Shown: positions 33,124-43,600 of the stretch, piece after piece
Layout of the letters: every line of letters starts with the position of its first letter
Numbering within the stretch: position 1 is the stretch's first letter
Assembly: GCF_000756385.1 (NCBI RefSeq)
Contig: NZ_JNFC01000020.1
Span: 1-60,495, forward strand
Reading direction: 5' to 3'
DNA from: Sphingopyxis sp. LC363
GTDB lineage: Bacteria; Pseudomonadota; Alphaproteobacteria; Sphingomonadales; Sphingomonadaceae
DNA: 60,495 bases
Program-made: the position numbers and the translations under genes
Notes under the pieces: generated by a model
What the model saw: only the letters and a program-made list of their open reading frames with translations
What the model was told of the DNA's origin: nothing
The model's database searches: none

Positions 33124-34686
33124 ATGGATCGCCGTAACCTCATCAAATCCGCCGGTTCGCTCGCCATCTTCGCGGGCTTGTCCGTCCGGCCCGTTTTCGC
33201 GCGACCGATCGAGGGTTACCCGTTCACGCTCGGCGTCGCCTCGGGCGATCCCCACCCCGACGGCTTTGTCCTGTGGACCCGCCTTGCCCCCAATCCGCTC
33301 GAGCCCGGCAGCGGCATGCCGATGGCGACGGTTCCCGTGCAATGGCAGGTGGCGAAGGACGAGCGTTTCGCGCAGATCGTGCAATCGGGCGAGGCGATGG
33401 CGCGGCCCGAACTCGGCCATTCGGTTCATGCCGAGGTCCGGGGGCTCGAACCCGCGCGCCGCTATTGGTATCGCTTCGTGGTGGAAGGCGAAGCGAGCCC
33501 CGTCGGCACCGTGCGCTCGGCGCCGGCGGCGGGCGCCGCGGTCGACCGGCTCCGCATCGGCGTTGCCGGCTGCCAGAATTATGAGAGCGGCTATTTCACC
33601 GCCTATCGCTATTTGAGCGAAGAGCCCGATCTCGACGCCATCTTCCACTATGGCGACTATATCTACGAAGGCCGGTCGGGGCGCAGTTGTCCGAAGACGG
33701 GGGAGGGGGAGCGATCCTGTTTCCGCAGCCATGCCGGCGACGAAATCTATTCGCTCGACGATTATCGCCGACGCCACGCGCAGTACAAGATGGACGAAGA
33801 CCTTCAGTCGGCGCACCGCGCCGCGGCCTTCCTGTCCACCTGGGACGATCATGAGGTCGACAATAATTGGGCGGACGATCGCGACGAAAACGGCACGCCG
33901 CCCGAAGCATTCGTGCTGCGCCGCTTCGCCGCGATGCAGGCGTGGTACGAAAATATGCCCGTCCGGCGCGCGCTGTTCCCGACGCCCGCGGGCCTGCGCA
34001 TGCACCGGCGGCTCGATTACGGCCGGCTGCTGCGTATCCATCTGCTCGACACGCGCCAGTATCGCGCCGATCAGCGCTGCGGTCCCGGGGAAGCGGCGCA
34101 CTGTCGTCCCGCCGGCGATCGCGGTCCCTCGCAAATGCTGGGCGCCGAACAGGAGGCGTGGCTGAAGGACGGGCTGGGGGGCGACTTCGGTTGGAACCTG
34201 CTTGCCCAGCAGGTGATGATGATGCCGTTCGTCTATCCCGAAAGCCGCGCCCAAGGGCCCACCAACCTCGATTCCTGGAGCGGCTATTCCGACGCCCGGG
34301 GGCGGCTGGTCGACGCGATCGCCGAACGAAAGCTCACCAACGTCATCGTATCCACCGGCGACGTCCACAAACATCATGCGGGCATCGTTCCGCTGCGCGA
34401 AGGCGAACTCGACGGACCCGCCGCGGCGACGGAATATGTGGCGAGCTCGATTGCGTCGGGCGGCGACGGCGCGGACATCCCCGCGGGCTGGGAGAAGGTT
34501 CCCGAGCAAAACCCCCATACGAAATTGCTGAACGACCGCCGGGGGTATCAGCTTTTCACGATCGGGAAGGACAGCTGGCGGACCGATGTGGTCGGCGTGA
34601 CCAAGGTCAGCGATCGGAGCGGCGCCAAGCAGAAGATCGCGACGCTGGTGACGCTTCCGCAACAGCCCGGAATCCACCGCGAATAA
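33124..34686 (+). CDS. phoD: Alkaline phosphatase D
   Basis: 520 residues, PhoD family, a Tat-exported phosphodiesterase/phosphomonoesterase that uses iron and calcium. A Tat-like DRRNLIK start is followed by a PhoD N-terminal domain (FTLGVASGDPHPDGFVLWTRLAP) and the catalytic core with GCQNYESGYFTAY, FHYGDYIYE, STWDDHEVDNNWADD and TGDVHKHH. GC-rich coding style matches its neighbours. It is the last gene of the sigma-FecR-receptor-phosphatase row, 32 bases after the metallophosphoesterase. Confidence 0.93.
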   Translation: MDRRNLIKSAGSLAIFAGLSVRPVFARPIEGYPFTLGVASGDPHPDGFVLWTRLAPNPLEPGSGMPMATVPVQWQVAKDERFAQIVQSGEAMARPELGHSVHAEVRGLEPARRYWYRFVVEGEASPVGTVRSAPAAGAAVDRLRIGVAGCQNYESGYFTAYRYLSEEPDLDAIFHYGDYIYEGRSGRSCPKTGEGERSCFRSHAGDEIYSLDDYRRRHAQYKMDEDLQSAHRAAAFLSTWDDHEVDNNWADDRDENGTPPEAFVLRRFAAMQAWYENMPVRRALFPTPAGLRMHRRLDYGRLLRIHLLDTRQYRADQRCGPGEAAHCRPAGDRGPSQMLGAEQEAWLKDGLGGDFGWNLLAQQVMMMPFVYPESRAQGPTNLDSWSGYSDARGRLVDAIAERKLTNVIVSTGDVHKHHAGIVPLREGELDGPAAATEYVASSIASGGDGADIPAGWEKVPEQNPHTKLLNDRRGYQLFTIGKDSWRTDVVGVTKVSDRSGAKQKIATLVTLPQQPGIHRE

Positions 34687-34706
34687 TTTCCGCAGAGAGC
34701 CGCCGC

Positions 34707-34901
34707 CTATTCGGGCGAAGTCGCCGGGCTGCGCGCCGGCAGCTCGATCTGGTGGCCATCGGGATCGGTCAGGACGGCGATCCGCATCCCGGCATAATCG
34801 ACCGGACCGATCGCGGTTTGGGCGCCGCGGCCGACGACTTCGACGGCGACCGGACGCCGCTCGACCGGTTCGACTATAAGGGCGGCGATGGGCCAGAAAC
34901 G
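34707..34901 (-). pseudogene. C-terminal remnant of a VOC/glyoxalase-family gene
   Basis: Reading leftward directly after the XdhC stop and in the same frame, about 65 residues end in GMRIAVLTDPDGHQIELPAR plus a short tail and TAG. That ending is typical of glyoxalase/bleomycin-resistance (VOC) proteins, with the metal-ligand Glu in HQIEL. No start codon or N-terminal half is present. A deletion probably joined it to the xdhC-like gene. Confidence 0.7.
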
Positions 34902-35885
34902 TCAGGATTTGCTCAGGGCGGGTTCGCGGCGCGGAGCTGCCAAGGGGAGAAAGGCGTCGGCCGCAAACTGCTCGGCGATTTCGGCCAGCACCGAAATGGC
35001 AAGGGTCGCGGGATCGCGCGTCGACGGGATGAGGCCCACCGGCGATCGGAGCGATGCGATCGCTTCGGCCGCCACGCCGGCGGCTTCGAGCATGATCTTG
35101 CGATCGGCATGCGTCCGGCGGCTGCCGAGTGCGCCGACGTAAAAGCGGGACTGTTCCAATGCCCAGGGTATCAGCTCTTCTTCCCAGTCGCGGTCGTGGA
35201 AAAGGAAAAGAAATGCGGTCCAGGGGTCGGAGCCGATGTCCGGGCGCCAGCCTCGATAGGGGAGAAGCGCCGCGTCGACCGCGGCCGCGCCAAGGACAGC
35301 GATGTCGCGCGCATAGGGCGAGAAGGCGGCGGTGGCGGCGCCCGAGGCCGCAGCCAGTATCGCTGCCGCCGTCAGTTCTTCGCCCTGCCCGAACGCCAGG
35401 ATGCGGAGCCGCGGCACATAGGTGACGACGAAGTCGTCGCCGCGCCAGCCGGTCGGCGCGCTCGCCTCGGCAAGGCGGAGCCCCGCGGGCGCGAGCGCAA
35501 ACGCTGCCGGCTTTCGTGCGCTGAGGAGCGCGATGGCCGTCTCGATCGCCGCGGGATCGGGCTGCGGCGCGAACAGAAGGTCGATGCCCCCGCCGCAGGG
35601 CAGCCGGATGTCGAGATAGGGCGAGCCGAGGCCGAACCGCACGAGGCGCGGGGCACCCGCCGCGAGCGCGTCGAGGGCTTCGGCGACGACGGCCGCCTCG
35701 ATGCAGCCGCCCGAGAATGAACCGGCATAATCGCCGTTCGCCGCGATGGCCATCTGTGCGCCGAGCGCGCGCGGGGACGAACCTTCGATGCCGGTGAGCG
35801 TCGCGAGGACGCAGGCGTCGCCGGACTCGCCCCGGCGGCGCAGAAAGTGCAATATGTCGAGCGAAGATGTCGCCAAGCCGGTCAT
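34902..35885 (-). CDS. XdhC/CoxI-family molybdenum cofactor maturation protein
   Basis: 327 residues. The N-terminal XdhC_CoxI part has EGSSPRALGAQMAI and GSFSGGCIEAAVVAEAL, which include the conserved Cys. The C-terminal Rossmann part has YVGALGSRRTHADR and IASLRSPVGLIPSTRDPATLAISVLAEI. XdhC proteins bind the molybdenum cofactor, oversee sulfuration and insert it into xanthine-dehydrogenase-family enzymes; in E. coli, PaoD plays this part for PaoABC. It is divergent from a MobA-like gene and near paoABC-like genes, which are the likely client. Confidence 0.9.
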   Translation of the reverse strand: MTGLATSSLDILHFLRRRGESGDACVLATLTGIEGSSPRALGAQMAIAANGDYAGSFSGGCIEAAVVAEALDALAAGAPRLVRFGLGSPYLDIRLPCGGGIDLLFAPQPDPAAIETAIALLSARKPAAFALAPAGLRLAEASAPTGWRGDDFVVTYVPRLRILAFGQGEELTAAAILAAASGAATAAFSPYARDIAVLGAAAVDAALLPYRGWRPDIGSDPWTAFLFLFHDRDWEEELIPWALEQSRFYVGALGSRRTHADRKIMLEAAGVAAEAIASLRSPVGLIPSTRDPATLAISVLAEIAEQFAADAFLPLAAPRREPALSKS

Positions 35886-35936
35886 GGCGATCGACCCGCC
35901 GGGTTGCCCGGCCGCCGCGCAATGGGAGACAATGCC

Positions 35937-36503
35937 GTGATCGAAGCCGATCGCATCGCCGCCGTCCTGCTGGCGGCCGGCCGTTCCGAGCGCTTCGGAC
36001 GCGACAAGCTGTTTGCGCGGGTTCGCGGCGAACCGGTCGCGGTCATCGCAGCGAAAAACCTTGTCGCGATCGGGCCCGGCCGCCTGATCGCCGTCTGCCG
36101 CGCGGGAAGCGAGGTCGCCGCAATCCTGTCGGCCCTGGGATTCGAAATCATTGTCAATGCCGAGCCCGCGCGCGGACTGTCATCCTCGCTCGCCCTCGGG
36201 ATCGAGCGGGCCGACCTGTCGGGCGCCGATGCGGCGCTGGTGGCGCTCGGCGACATGCCGTTCGTCGGACAGGAGCATATCAAGTCGCTGCTGGCGGCAT
36301 TCGACCCCGCCAAAGCGTCGATCGTCGCATCGGGACGCGACGGCACCGCCATGCCGCCGGCGCTTTTCGCACGTTCGCACTTCGAGGCGCTTCGAAACAT
36401 CGAAGGCGACCGCGGGGGCCGCGCATTGCTCGCCGGTGCCCTGCTCGTCGCCGGGGATCCGCTCGAGCTTGCCGACATCGACCGTCCCGAAGACCTGCGC
36501 TGA
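35937..36503 (+). CDS. MobA-like nucleotidyltransferase (molybdenum cofactor cytidylyltransferase type)
   Basis: About 188 residues from a GTG start at 35937 with GGGAG 8 bases upstream; an in-frame ATG at 35922 is the alternative. IAAVLLAAGRSERFGRDKL is the nucleotide-binding signature of MobA/MocA transferases, and ALGDMPFV carries the metal-binding Asp. It probably makes the dinucleotide (cytosine) form of the cofactor needed by the PaoABC-like enzyme. It is convergent with the large-subunit gene (13-base gap) and divergent from xdhC. Confidence 0.88.
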   Translation: MIEADRIAAVLLAAGRSERFGRDKLFARVRGEPVAVIAAKNLVAIGPGRLIAVCRAGSEVAAILSALGFEIIVNAEPARGLSSSLALGIERADLSGADAALVALGDMPFVGQEHIKSLLAAFDPAKASIVASGRDGTAMPPALFARSHFEALRNIEGDRGGRALLAGALLVAGDPLELADIDRPEDLR

Positions 36504-36516
36504 GCGGGATGGTGAC

Positions 36517-38724
36517 TCACGCGAGGTCCGGAAGTTTGTCGATCAGCTTGTCGAGCGTGACCGGGTAGTTCCGCACGCGAACGCCCGTCGCATGATAGAC
36601 GGCGTTCGCGACCGCGGCGGCGACGCCGCAGATGCCGAGCTCGCCGACGCCCTTGGCCTTCATCGGCGACGTCGTCGGATCGACCTCGTCGAGGAAGATC
36701 ACCTCCTGATGCGGAATGTCGGCGTGGACGGGGACTTCGTAGCCGGCGAGGTCATGATTGACGAAGAAGCCGAACCTCTTGTCGACGGCCAGTTCCTCCA
36801 TCAGCGCCGCGCCCGCGCCCATCGTCATCGCGCCGATAACCTGACTGCGCGCGGCCTTGGGGTTGAGGATGCGCCCGGCAGCGCAGACCGCGAGCATACG
36901 GCGCACCCGTATCTCGCCCGTCATCGCGTCCACCCCGACTTCGCAGAAATGCGCGCCGAAGGTCGACTGCTGATATGTCTGGGCGAGGTCGCCATATTCC
37001 ATCATATCCTCGGCGACGAGGTCGCCGTCGGCCGCGGCCTTGGCGAGCGCGACGCTCTTTCCCCCGGCGCGGACCTTGCCGTTTTCGAAGACCGCGGCCG
37101 CGGGGTCGAGACCGAGCTTTTCGGCGACCGCCGTGCGCAGCTTTGCGCATGCGGCATAGACACCGGCGGTCGAACTGTTCGCACCCCACTGGCCGCCCGA
37201 GCCCGCCGAGACTGGAAAGGCCGAATCGCCGAGGCGAACCTCGACACGGTCGAGCGGGACACCAAGCATCTCGGCGGCGGTCTGCGCGATGATCGTGTAG
37301 CTGCCGGTTCCGATGTCGGTCATGTCGGTTTCGACAGTTACCGTCCCATTGCGGTCGAGGCGGACGCGTGCCGCGGATTTTTCGTTGAGATTGTTGCGGA
37401 ACGCCGCGGCGACGCCCATGCCGACGAGCCAGCGCCCGTCGCGCGTGGCGCCGGGTTTCGCCTTGCGGCCGTTCCAGCCGAATTTCTCGGCGCCGATTTC
37501 GAGGCACTCGTTGAGGCGGCGCTGCGAAAAGCGCCGCTCGGGTTTTTCGGGATCGACCTGCGTGTCGTTGAGCACGCGGAACGCGATCGGATCGAGGCCG
37601 AGCTTTTCCGCCATTTCGTCGATCGCGATTTCCAGCGCCATCAGTCCGGGCGCTTCGCCGGGCGCGCGCATCGCATTGCCTTCGGGAAGGTCGAGCGTCG
37701 CGAGGCGCATCGCGGTCATCCGATTCGGCGCGGCATAGAGGAGGCGCGTTTGCGCGACGGCGGTTTCGGGGCTGCCGCCCTTGAGGTCGCCCGACCAGCT
37801 TTCGTGGCCGATCGCGGTGAGCTTTCCGTCGGTCGTCGCGCCGAGGCGGATGCGCTGAATCGTCGCGGGGCGGTGGGTGGTGTTATTGGTCATGAGCGGC
37901 CGCGGCAGCGCGACCTTCACCGGACGACCGGCGGCTTTGGCGCCGAGCGCGGCGAGCAACGCGTCGGAGCGGATGAACAATTTTCCGCCGAAGCCGCCAC
38001 CGATATAGGGCGAGACCAGCCGGACATTCTCCTTGGGAATGCCCAGCGTCTTCGCCATGTCGCCGACCGACCAGGCGATCATCTGGTTCGACGTCCATAG
38101 CGTCAGCTTGTCGCCGTCCCAGCTCGCGATCGACGCGTGCGGTTCCATCATCGCATGGCTGTGGTCGGGCGTCGTGTAGCGCGCGTCGAGCTTGACCGGC
38201 GCGCTTGCAAAGGCCGCATCGAAATCGCCGAAGCGGGTGTCCGCCTCGGTGCCGAAGGCCGGCGGCGGCTTGACCGCACCGTCCATCGATTTCGCGAGGT
38301 CGAAATTGCCCTTCGCGCGATCATATTGGACGCGAACGAGCGCGGCGGCCGCGCGCGCCTGCTCGAAGCTTTCGGCCACGACGAGCGCGATCGCCTGGTG
38401 ATAATGTTCGATGTCGGGACCGCCGAGAAGATGCGCGGTATTGAAGTTGCCCTTGCCGAGCTTGCCGGCGTTCGCGGCGGTGACGACGGCGAGGACGCCG
38501 GGCGCGGCTTTTGCGGCGGCGGTGTCGATCGAGGTGATGCGGCCCTTTGCGATCGCCGAGCCGACGACATAGCCATAGGCCTGGTTGGGCACGACGTCGT
38601 GCCGTTCATAGGCATAGGGTGCGGTGCCGCTCGTCTTGAGCGGGCCGTCGATGCGGTTCGTCGGCTTGCCGACGACCTTCAGCCGGTCGATCGGATTGTC
38701 GGTTGCGGGCGTGTCGAACTTCAT
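36517..38724 (-). CDS. paoC: Molybdopterin-binding large subunit, PaoC-like aldehyde oxidoreductase
   Basis: 735 residues, xanthine dehydrogenase family. PYIGGGFGGK (~270), MRAPGEAPGLMALE (~385) and GTGSYTIIAQTAAE (~480) are cofactor-contact loops. The catalytic glutamate is expected in KAKGVGELGICG near residue 695, comparable to Glu692 of E. coli PaoC. The start at 38724 lies 4 bases after the FAD-subunit stop. With a Tat-exported iron-sulfur subunit in the operon, the complex is likely periplasmic and oxidises aldehydes; the substrate is not determined by sequence. Confidence 0.9.
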   Translation of the reverse strand: MKFDTPATDNPIDRLKVVGKPTNRIDGPLKTSGTAPYAYERHDVVPNQAYGYVVGSAIAKGRITSIDTAAAKAAPGVLAVVTAANAGKLGKGNFNTAHLLGGPDIEHYHQAIALVVAESFEQARAAAALVRVQYDRAKGNFDLAKSMDGAVKPPPAFGTEADTRFGDFDAAFASAPVKLDARYTTPDHSHAMMEPHASIASWDGDKLTLWTSNQMIAWSVGDMAKTLGIPKENVRLVSPYIGGGFGGKLFIRSDALLAALGAKAAGRPVKVALPRPLMTNNTTHRPATIQRIRLGATTDGKLTAIGHESWSGDLKGGSPETAVAQTRLLYAAPNRMTAMRLATLDLPEGNAMRAPGEAPGLMALEIAIDEMAEKLGLDPIAFRVLNDTQVDPEKPERRFSQRRLNECLEIGAEKFGWNGRKAKPGATRDGRWLVGMGVAAAFRNNLNEKSAARVRLDRNGTVTVETDMTDIGTGSYTIIAQTAAEMLGVPLDRVEVRLGDSAFPVSAGSGGQWGANSSTAGVYAACAKLRTAVAEKLGLDPAAAVFENGKVRAGGKSVALAKAAADGDLVAEDMMEYGDLAQTYQQSTFGAHFCEVGVDAMTGEIRVRRMLAVCAAGRILNPKAARSQVIGAMTMGAGAALMEELAVDKRFGFFVNHDLAGYEVPVHADIPHQEVIFLDEVDPTTSPMKAKGVGELGICGVAAAVANAVYHATGVRVRNYPVTLDKLIDKLPDLA

Positions 38725-38728
38725 GGGC

Positions 38729-39679
38729 TCAACCCTTTGCTTGCGCCAGCACCGCAGCGAGCGTTCGCTCGACCAGCGGCAGCTTGTAGGCATTTTCGTG
38801 GCTCGTCTTCGCGCCGGCAAGGAGCGCCGAGGCGGCCGCCTTGGCGCCGCGCGGCAATTCGGCATCGGCCGCCGCGACGCGCCAGGGCTTGTACCCGACC
38901 CCGCCGAGCGCAACATGCCCGCTGCCGTCGCGCCGGATCACCGCGCCGACCGAGATCAGCGCGAAGGCGTAAGAGGCGCGGTCGCGGACCTTGTGATAGA
39001 TGTGGGTGCCGCCGGGCGGTTTCGGCAGCGTCACCGCGGTGATCAGCTCGCCGGGCGCGAGCACCGTTTCGAGATGCGGCGTGCTGCCGGGCGCGCGATA
39101 GAAATCGGCGAGCGCGATGCTGCGCGCCTTGCCTGCCGCGTCGACCGTTTCGACCGCAGCGTCGAGCGCCTGCATCGCGACCGCCATGTCGCTGGGGTGG
39201 ATGGCGATGCACGCCTCGCTCGCGCCGATCACGGCATGCAGGCGGCTGAAACCGCCGATCGCGGCGCAGCCGCTGCCGGGCTTGCGCTTGTTGCACGGCT
39301 GGTTGGTGTCGTAAAAATAGGGACAGCGCGTGCGCTGGAGCAAATTGCCCGCGGTCGTCGCCTTGTTGCGGAGCTGGCCCGAAGCCCCGGCGACGAGCGC
39401 GCGCGCGAGGAGGCCATAGTCGCGCCGGATGCGCGCGTCCGAGGCGAGGTCGGTGTTGCGCACCATCGCGCCGATCCGCAGTCCGCCGTCGTTCGTCGCC
39501 TCGATCCTGTCGAAGCCGAGGCGGCTCACGTCGATCAGATGCGCCGGCGTCTCGATCTCGAGCTTCATCAGGTCGAGCAGGTTGGTGCCGCCGGCGATGA
39601 AGCGCGCGCCCGGGGTGCGCGCGAAGGCGGCGGTTGCCGCCGCGGGCGTCTCTGCACGCTCATAGGTGAAGCTTTTCAT
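38729..39679 (-). CDS. paoB: FAD-binding subunit, PaoB-like
   Basis: 316 residues. [13 protein letters not shown] is the FAD-pyrophosphate loop of the CoxM/PaoB family. [25 protein letters not shown] (~120-145) holds the Cys cluster that binds an additional [4Fe-4S] in PaoB. The ATG at 39679 overlaps the iron-sulfur subunit stop (ATGA). It passes electrons between the FeS and molybdenum subunits. Confidence 0.91.
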   Translation of the reverse strand: MKSFTYERAETPAAATAAFARTPGARFIAGGTNLLDLMKLEIETPAHLIDVSRLGFDRIEATNDGGLRIGAMVRNTDLASDARIRRDYGLLARALVAGASGQLRNKATTAGNLLQRTRCPYFYDTNQPCNKRKPGSGCAAIGGFSRLHAVIGASEACIAIHPSDMAVAMQALDAAVETVDAAGKARSIALADFYRAPGSTPHLETVLAPGELITAVTLPKPPGGTHIYHKVRDRASYAFALISVGAVIRRDGSGHVALGGVGYKPWRVAAADAELPRGAKAAASALLAGAKTSHENAYKLPLVERTLAAVLAQAKG

Positions 39680-40323
39680 GCCTTCACTCCCGCGACATCG
39701 GTGATCGCATCGATGATGTTCGAATAGGCGCCGCAGCGGCAGATGTTGCCGCTCATCCGTTCGCGCAGTTCGCTTGCCGTGACCTTGGGCGCTTCGCTCA
39801 GGTCCATCGTGACATGACTCGGTATGCCTGCTTCGATTTCGTCCAGGACCGCGACCGCCGAACAGATCTGTCCCGGGGTGCAATAGCCGCATTGATAGCC
39901 GTCGTGGACGACGAAGGCTTGCTGCATCGGATGGAGCTTGCCCGGAAGGCCCAGCCCCTCGATCGTCGTGATCTTGTCGCCGTCATGCTGAACGGCGAGC
40001 GAAAGGCAGCTGTTGATCCGGCGACCGTCGGCGATGACGGTGCAGGCCCCGCATTGCCCATGATCGCACCCCTTCTTCGTGCCCGTCAGGCGAAGATGTT
40101 CGCGAAGCGCGTCGAGCAGCGTCGTGCGCGTGTCGAGTTCGAGGTCGTGCGCCTTGCCATTGACCTCGAAGCGCACGCGTGCGGTCGGCGGTCCGTTGGC
40201 CGGGCGCCCCGATTCCTGTGTCGCGGCGGCGGCGGGATCGGATACCGCGGCGGTAGCGACCGAGATTGCGCCGCCCGCGAGCAGCCCGCGCCGGGAGATG
40301 GAAATGTCGTGCGGTATTGCCAT
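39676..40323 (-). CDS. paoA: [2Fe-2S] subunit with Tat signal, PaoA-like
   Basis: About 215 residues. The Tat signal [19 protein letters not shown] exports the folded complex. The first cluster is in [12 protein letters not shown] plus Cys near SCLSL; the second is in CGYCTPGQ and [10 protein letters not shown], the standard xanthine-dehydrogenase pattern. It is the first gene of a leftward paoA-paoB-paoC operon with overlapping or 4-base junctions. A TTG 12 bases upstream is in frame but ATG 40323 with GGGA is preferred. Confidence 0.92.
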   Translation of the reverse strand: MAIPHDISISRRGLLAGGAISVATAAVSDPAAAATQESGRPANGPPTARVRFEVNGKAHDLELDTRTTLLDALREHLRLTGTKKGCDHGQCGACTVIADGRRINSCLSLAVQHDGDKITTIEGLGLPGKLHPMQQAFVVHDGYQCGYCTPGQICSAVAVLDEIEAGIPSHVTMDLSEAPKVTASELRERMSGNICRCGAYSNIIDAITDVAGVKA

Positions 40324-40670
40324 GCGCTGTCCCAATCATCTTTTCTCCGCGCGACGGCTTCGTCGGCGGTTGTCCTTACAAATGAATGCAAAAGGGGACG
40401 ATGCGTTGCCGCGCCCCCTGACGATTTTGGATCGAAACCGAAACTAGCATAACCCATGGGTCCGCCGCAACGGGCGACGATCGGCCGAGCCCGCGTCGAG
40501 GACGCTCGCGTTTGGAAGGCCCGTCGTCGCTCAGCGAAGTGTTCTGCGAGCGATATCGACCGAGCGTGACCGTGGTCACAACGCCGCCGCGCGCCCTGTT
40601 CTAGCGCGAACGGGATGACAATAACCCAAGAGATTCTGTATGTTGGGTCAAAACAGGGAAATGCAGCGCC
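40324..40670. other. Divergent intergenic region between paoA-like and CHAT genes
   Basis: 347 bases. The only structure I see is an inverted repeat ACCCAA (40624-40629) / TTGGGT (40643-40648) about 25 bases before the CHAT gene start. No coding sequence is evident. Confidence 0.4.
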
Positions 40671-43600
40671 ATGGCCAGCCGCCGACTTCGCTTTTTCGCT
40701 CTTCTCCTCGCGGCGCCGCTGTGGACGACCGCGCCGACGGGGTTCGCGCAGGAAGCACCGCCACCCGCCAAACTCGACGGCGACGAGCAGAAGCTGCTCG
40801 ACCTCCTCAACCGCGGCATGGATCTCGAACGCGCCGGCAAACGACGCGACGCGGAGGCGGTCTACCGGCGCTGGACCGGGGAAGCGACGAAGCGCTACGG
40901 CGCCGACAATCTGATCACCAGCATGGGCTATCGGCTGCTCGCGGGCGTGCTGGAGGATGAGGGGCGGCTGAAGGAGGCCGAGCCTTTCCTGAAGCAGCTG
41001 CTCGCGATCAACCGGGCGTCGCTCGGTGAAAGCGATGACGAGACGTTGCTCGCCTACGCCCGCCTCTCGGCCAATTATATGGCGCAGGGTCGCCCCGTCG
41101 AAGCGATCCCGCTGCGCCGCGCGATCCTCGTGGCGCGCCTTGCAAGCAATGGCAAGCACCACCCCAAGTCGATCATCGCGACCAGCAATCTGGCGCGCGC
41201 CATGGCCGAAAGCGGCGACATGAAGGGCGCCGAGCCGCTGTACCGCGAAGCGGTCGAATCAAGCCTCGCGGTCCATGGCGAAAATCACCGCGAGACCGCG
41301 GCGAATTACGGCAATCTCGCGACCGTCCTAAGCACCCTCGGGCGCTTCGACGAGGCGGCGCCGATCTTCGCCAAGGTGCTGGCGATCGAGGAAGCGCTGC
41401 CCGACGGCAAAGCCGCCGACATCGCGCTCAGCCATTACAATGTTTCGGCGAATTTCTCCGAAATCGGGCGCTATGACGAGGCGTCGGCAGCGGCGAACAA
41501 GGCGCTCGACCTTTGGCGCGCGGCCAAGGGCGACGAAAGCGCCGAGGCGGCGCTCGGCTATACCGCGGTCGCCAACAGCCTGCGGTTGCAGGGACGCTAT
41601 GCGGAAGCCGACGCCGCCTACCGCAAGGCGCTCGCGATCCGGCTCAAGGCGCTTGGCGAGACCCACCCGCTGACCGGCGAAGCCCATAGCAATGTCGCGC
41701 TGATCATGGAAAACCGTGGGCTGCCGCCCTCGGCGATCGAACCCCTGCTGCGCAAGGCGCTCGACATCACGCGGCAGGCGTTCGGCGAAAGCAGCCATCG
41801 CACCGCCATCATGTACGGCAATGTCGCGCATAATCTGGTCCAGCAGGGCCGCTTCGACGAAGCCGAGCCGATGTACCGGCGCAGCATCGAAATCCAGAAG
41901 AGCGTGGCGGGCGCGGACCATCCCTCCTATGCGACGCAGCTGATCAACCTGGCCTATAATCTCGGCCCCGAAGCCGCCGAACCGTTGATGCGCGAGGCGC
42001 TCGGCATTTTCCGCGCCAAGTTCGGCGACGACAATCCCGAGACCGCGCATGCCTATGCCAGCCTCGGCACAACGCTCAGCCTGCTCGGCCGGCACGCCGA
42101 GGGCGCCGAGATGGCGATCAAGGCGCTCGCTATCCGCCGCCGGTTGCTCGGCGAGGATCATCCGCTCACCGCCGATGGCTATGCCAGCGTCGCCGCGGCG
42201 CTCGTTCGCCGCAGCGGCCTCGACCGTGCCGGCGACGAGGCGGCCGAGCCCTATTATCGTCAGGCGCTGGCCATCCGCCAGCGCAGCCTCGGCGAAGCGC
42301 ATATCGAGACCGCGCACGCCTATAGCGGTCTTGCCGCGAGTCTGCTCCGGCAGGGCAAGGCGGCCGAAGCCGAGGCGGCAGCGGCCAAGGCGGTCGCGAT
42401 CGTGCGGCGTCTGAACGACCGGACCGCGGCGGGCGGCAACGCCGTCGTCCTGTCGGCGCTCGACCGGCAACAGGTCGACCCCAACCGCGATACCTTCACC
42501 ACCTATATGAATGCGGCGTTCGGCCTGATGAGCGATACGCCCGACGCGGCCGGACAGTCGCGGCTCCAGGACCTCGCCTTTCAGGCGGCGCAGGATGCGA
42601 ACAGCTCGGCTTCGGGGCGCGCGGTGCTGCAATCCGCCGCGCGCAGTGCCGCGAAGACGCCGCAAATGGCCGAGGCGGTGCGCCGCGAGCAGGATTTGGC
42701 CGCGCGCGCGAACGTCATCGACAAGAATCTGCTCCGCGCGCTCGGCAACCGGAAATCCGTCGAGGCCGCACGGCTGCGCGGCGAACTCGACGGGGTGCAG
42801 GCCGAACTCGCCGACATCGGCGCGCTGATCGACAAGAAATATCCGTCGTACCGCCAGCTCGTGTCGCCGCGTCCCGTCGGACTTGCCGAAGCGCAGAAGG
42901 CGCTGCGGCCCGGCGAAGCCTTGCTGATGATGACCGAGGCGGCGAACACCTTTCACCTCTTCGTCGTCACCCCCGACGCCGTCGGCTGGAGCCGGCCGGC
43001 AGAGGAGATCGACGTCATCCTGAAACAGATTTCCGACCTGCGCTGCGACGTCGACTTCGCGACCTGTTCGGCGGCGCGCAAGGCCGAACTCGACGCGCTG
43101 CCGATGACGACGCGCGAGCTCGAGGGGCATCGCCGCTTCGACCTCGACACCGCGCACGCGCTCTACAAGGAGCTGATCGCACCGGTCGAGCCGCTGCTGA
43201 AGGACACGCGGCGCCTCTATGTCGCGAGTTCGGGCAAGCTTGGCGATCTGCCGCTCGCTATGCTGTCGTCGACCCCCTTGCCCGAAGGCGCCGACCTGGC
43301 CGATCCCGACACGCTTGCCCGCGCGGGCTGGCTTGCCGATCGCTATGCCTTCACCAGCCTGCCGTCGGTCGCGGCGCTGATGCTGCCCGTCGAAGGACGG
43401 ACCGGCCGCGGCAAGAATTTCCGCGGCTATGGCGCGCCCGTGCTGCTCGGCGGCGACACGGGTTCGCGCGCCGCGGCGGGGATCGGCGTCTTCGACGGGG
43501 TGTCGGCCGCGGGCTCGCCGCTCGCCGATCCCGACGCGCTCCGCAAGCTCGCCCCCTTGCCGGGGACGAAGGTCGAACTCGCGGCGATGGCCGAGCTGTT

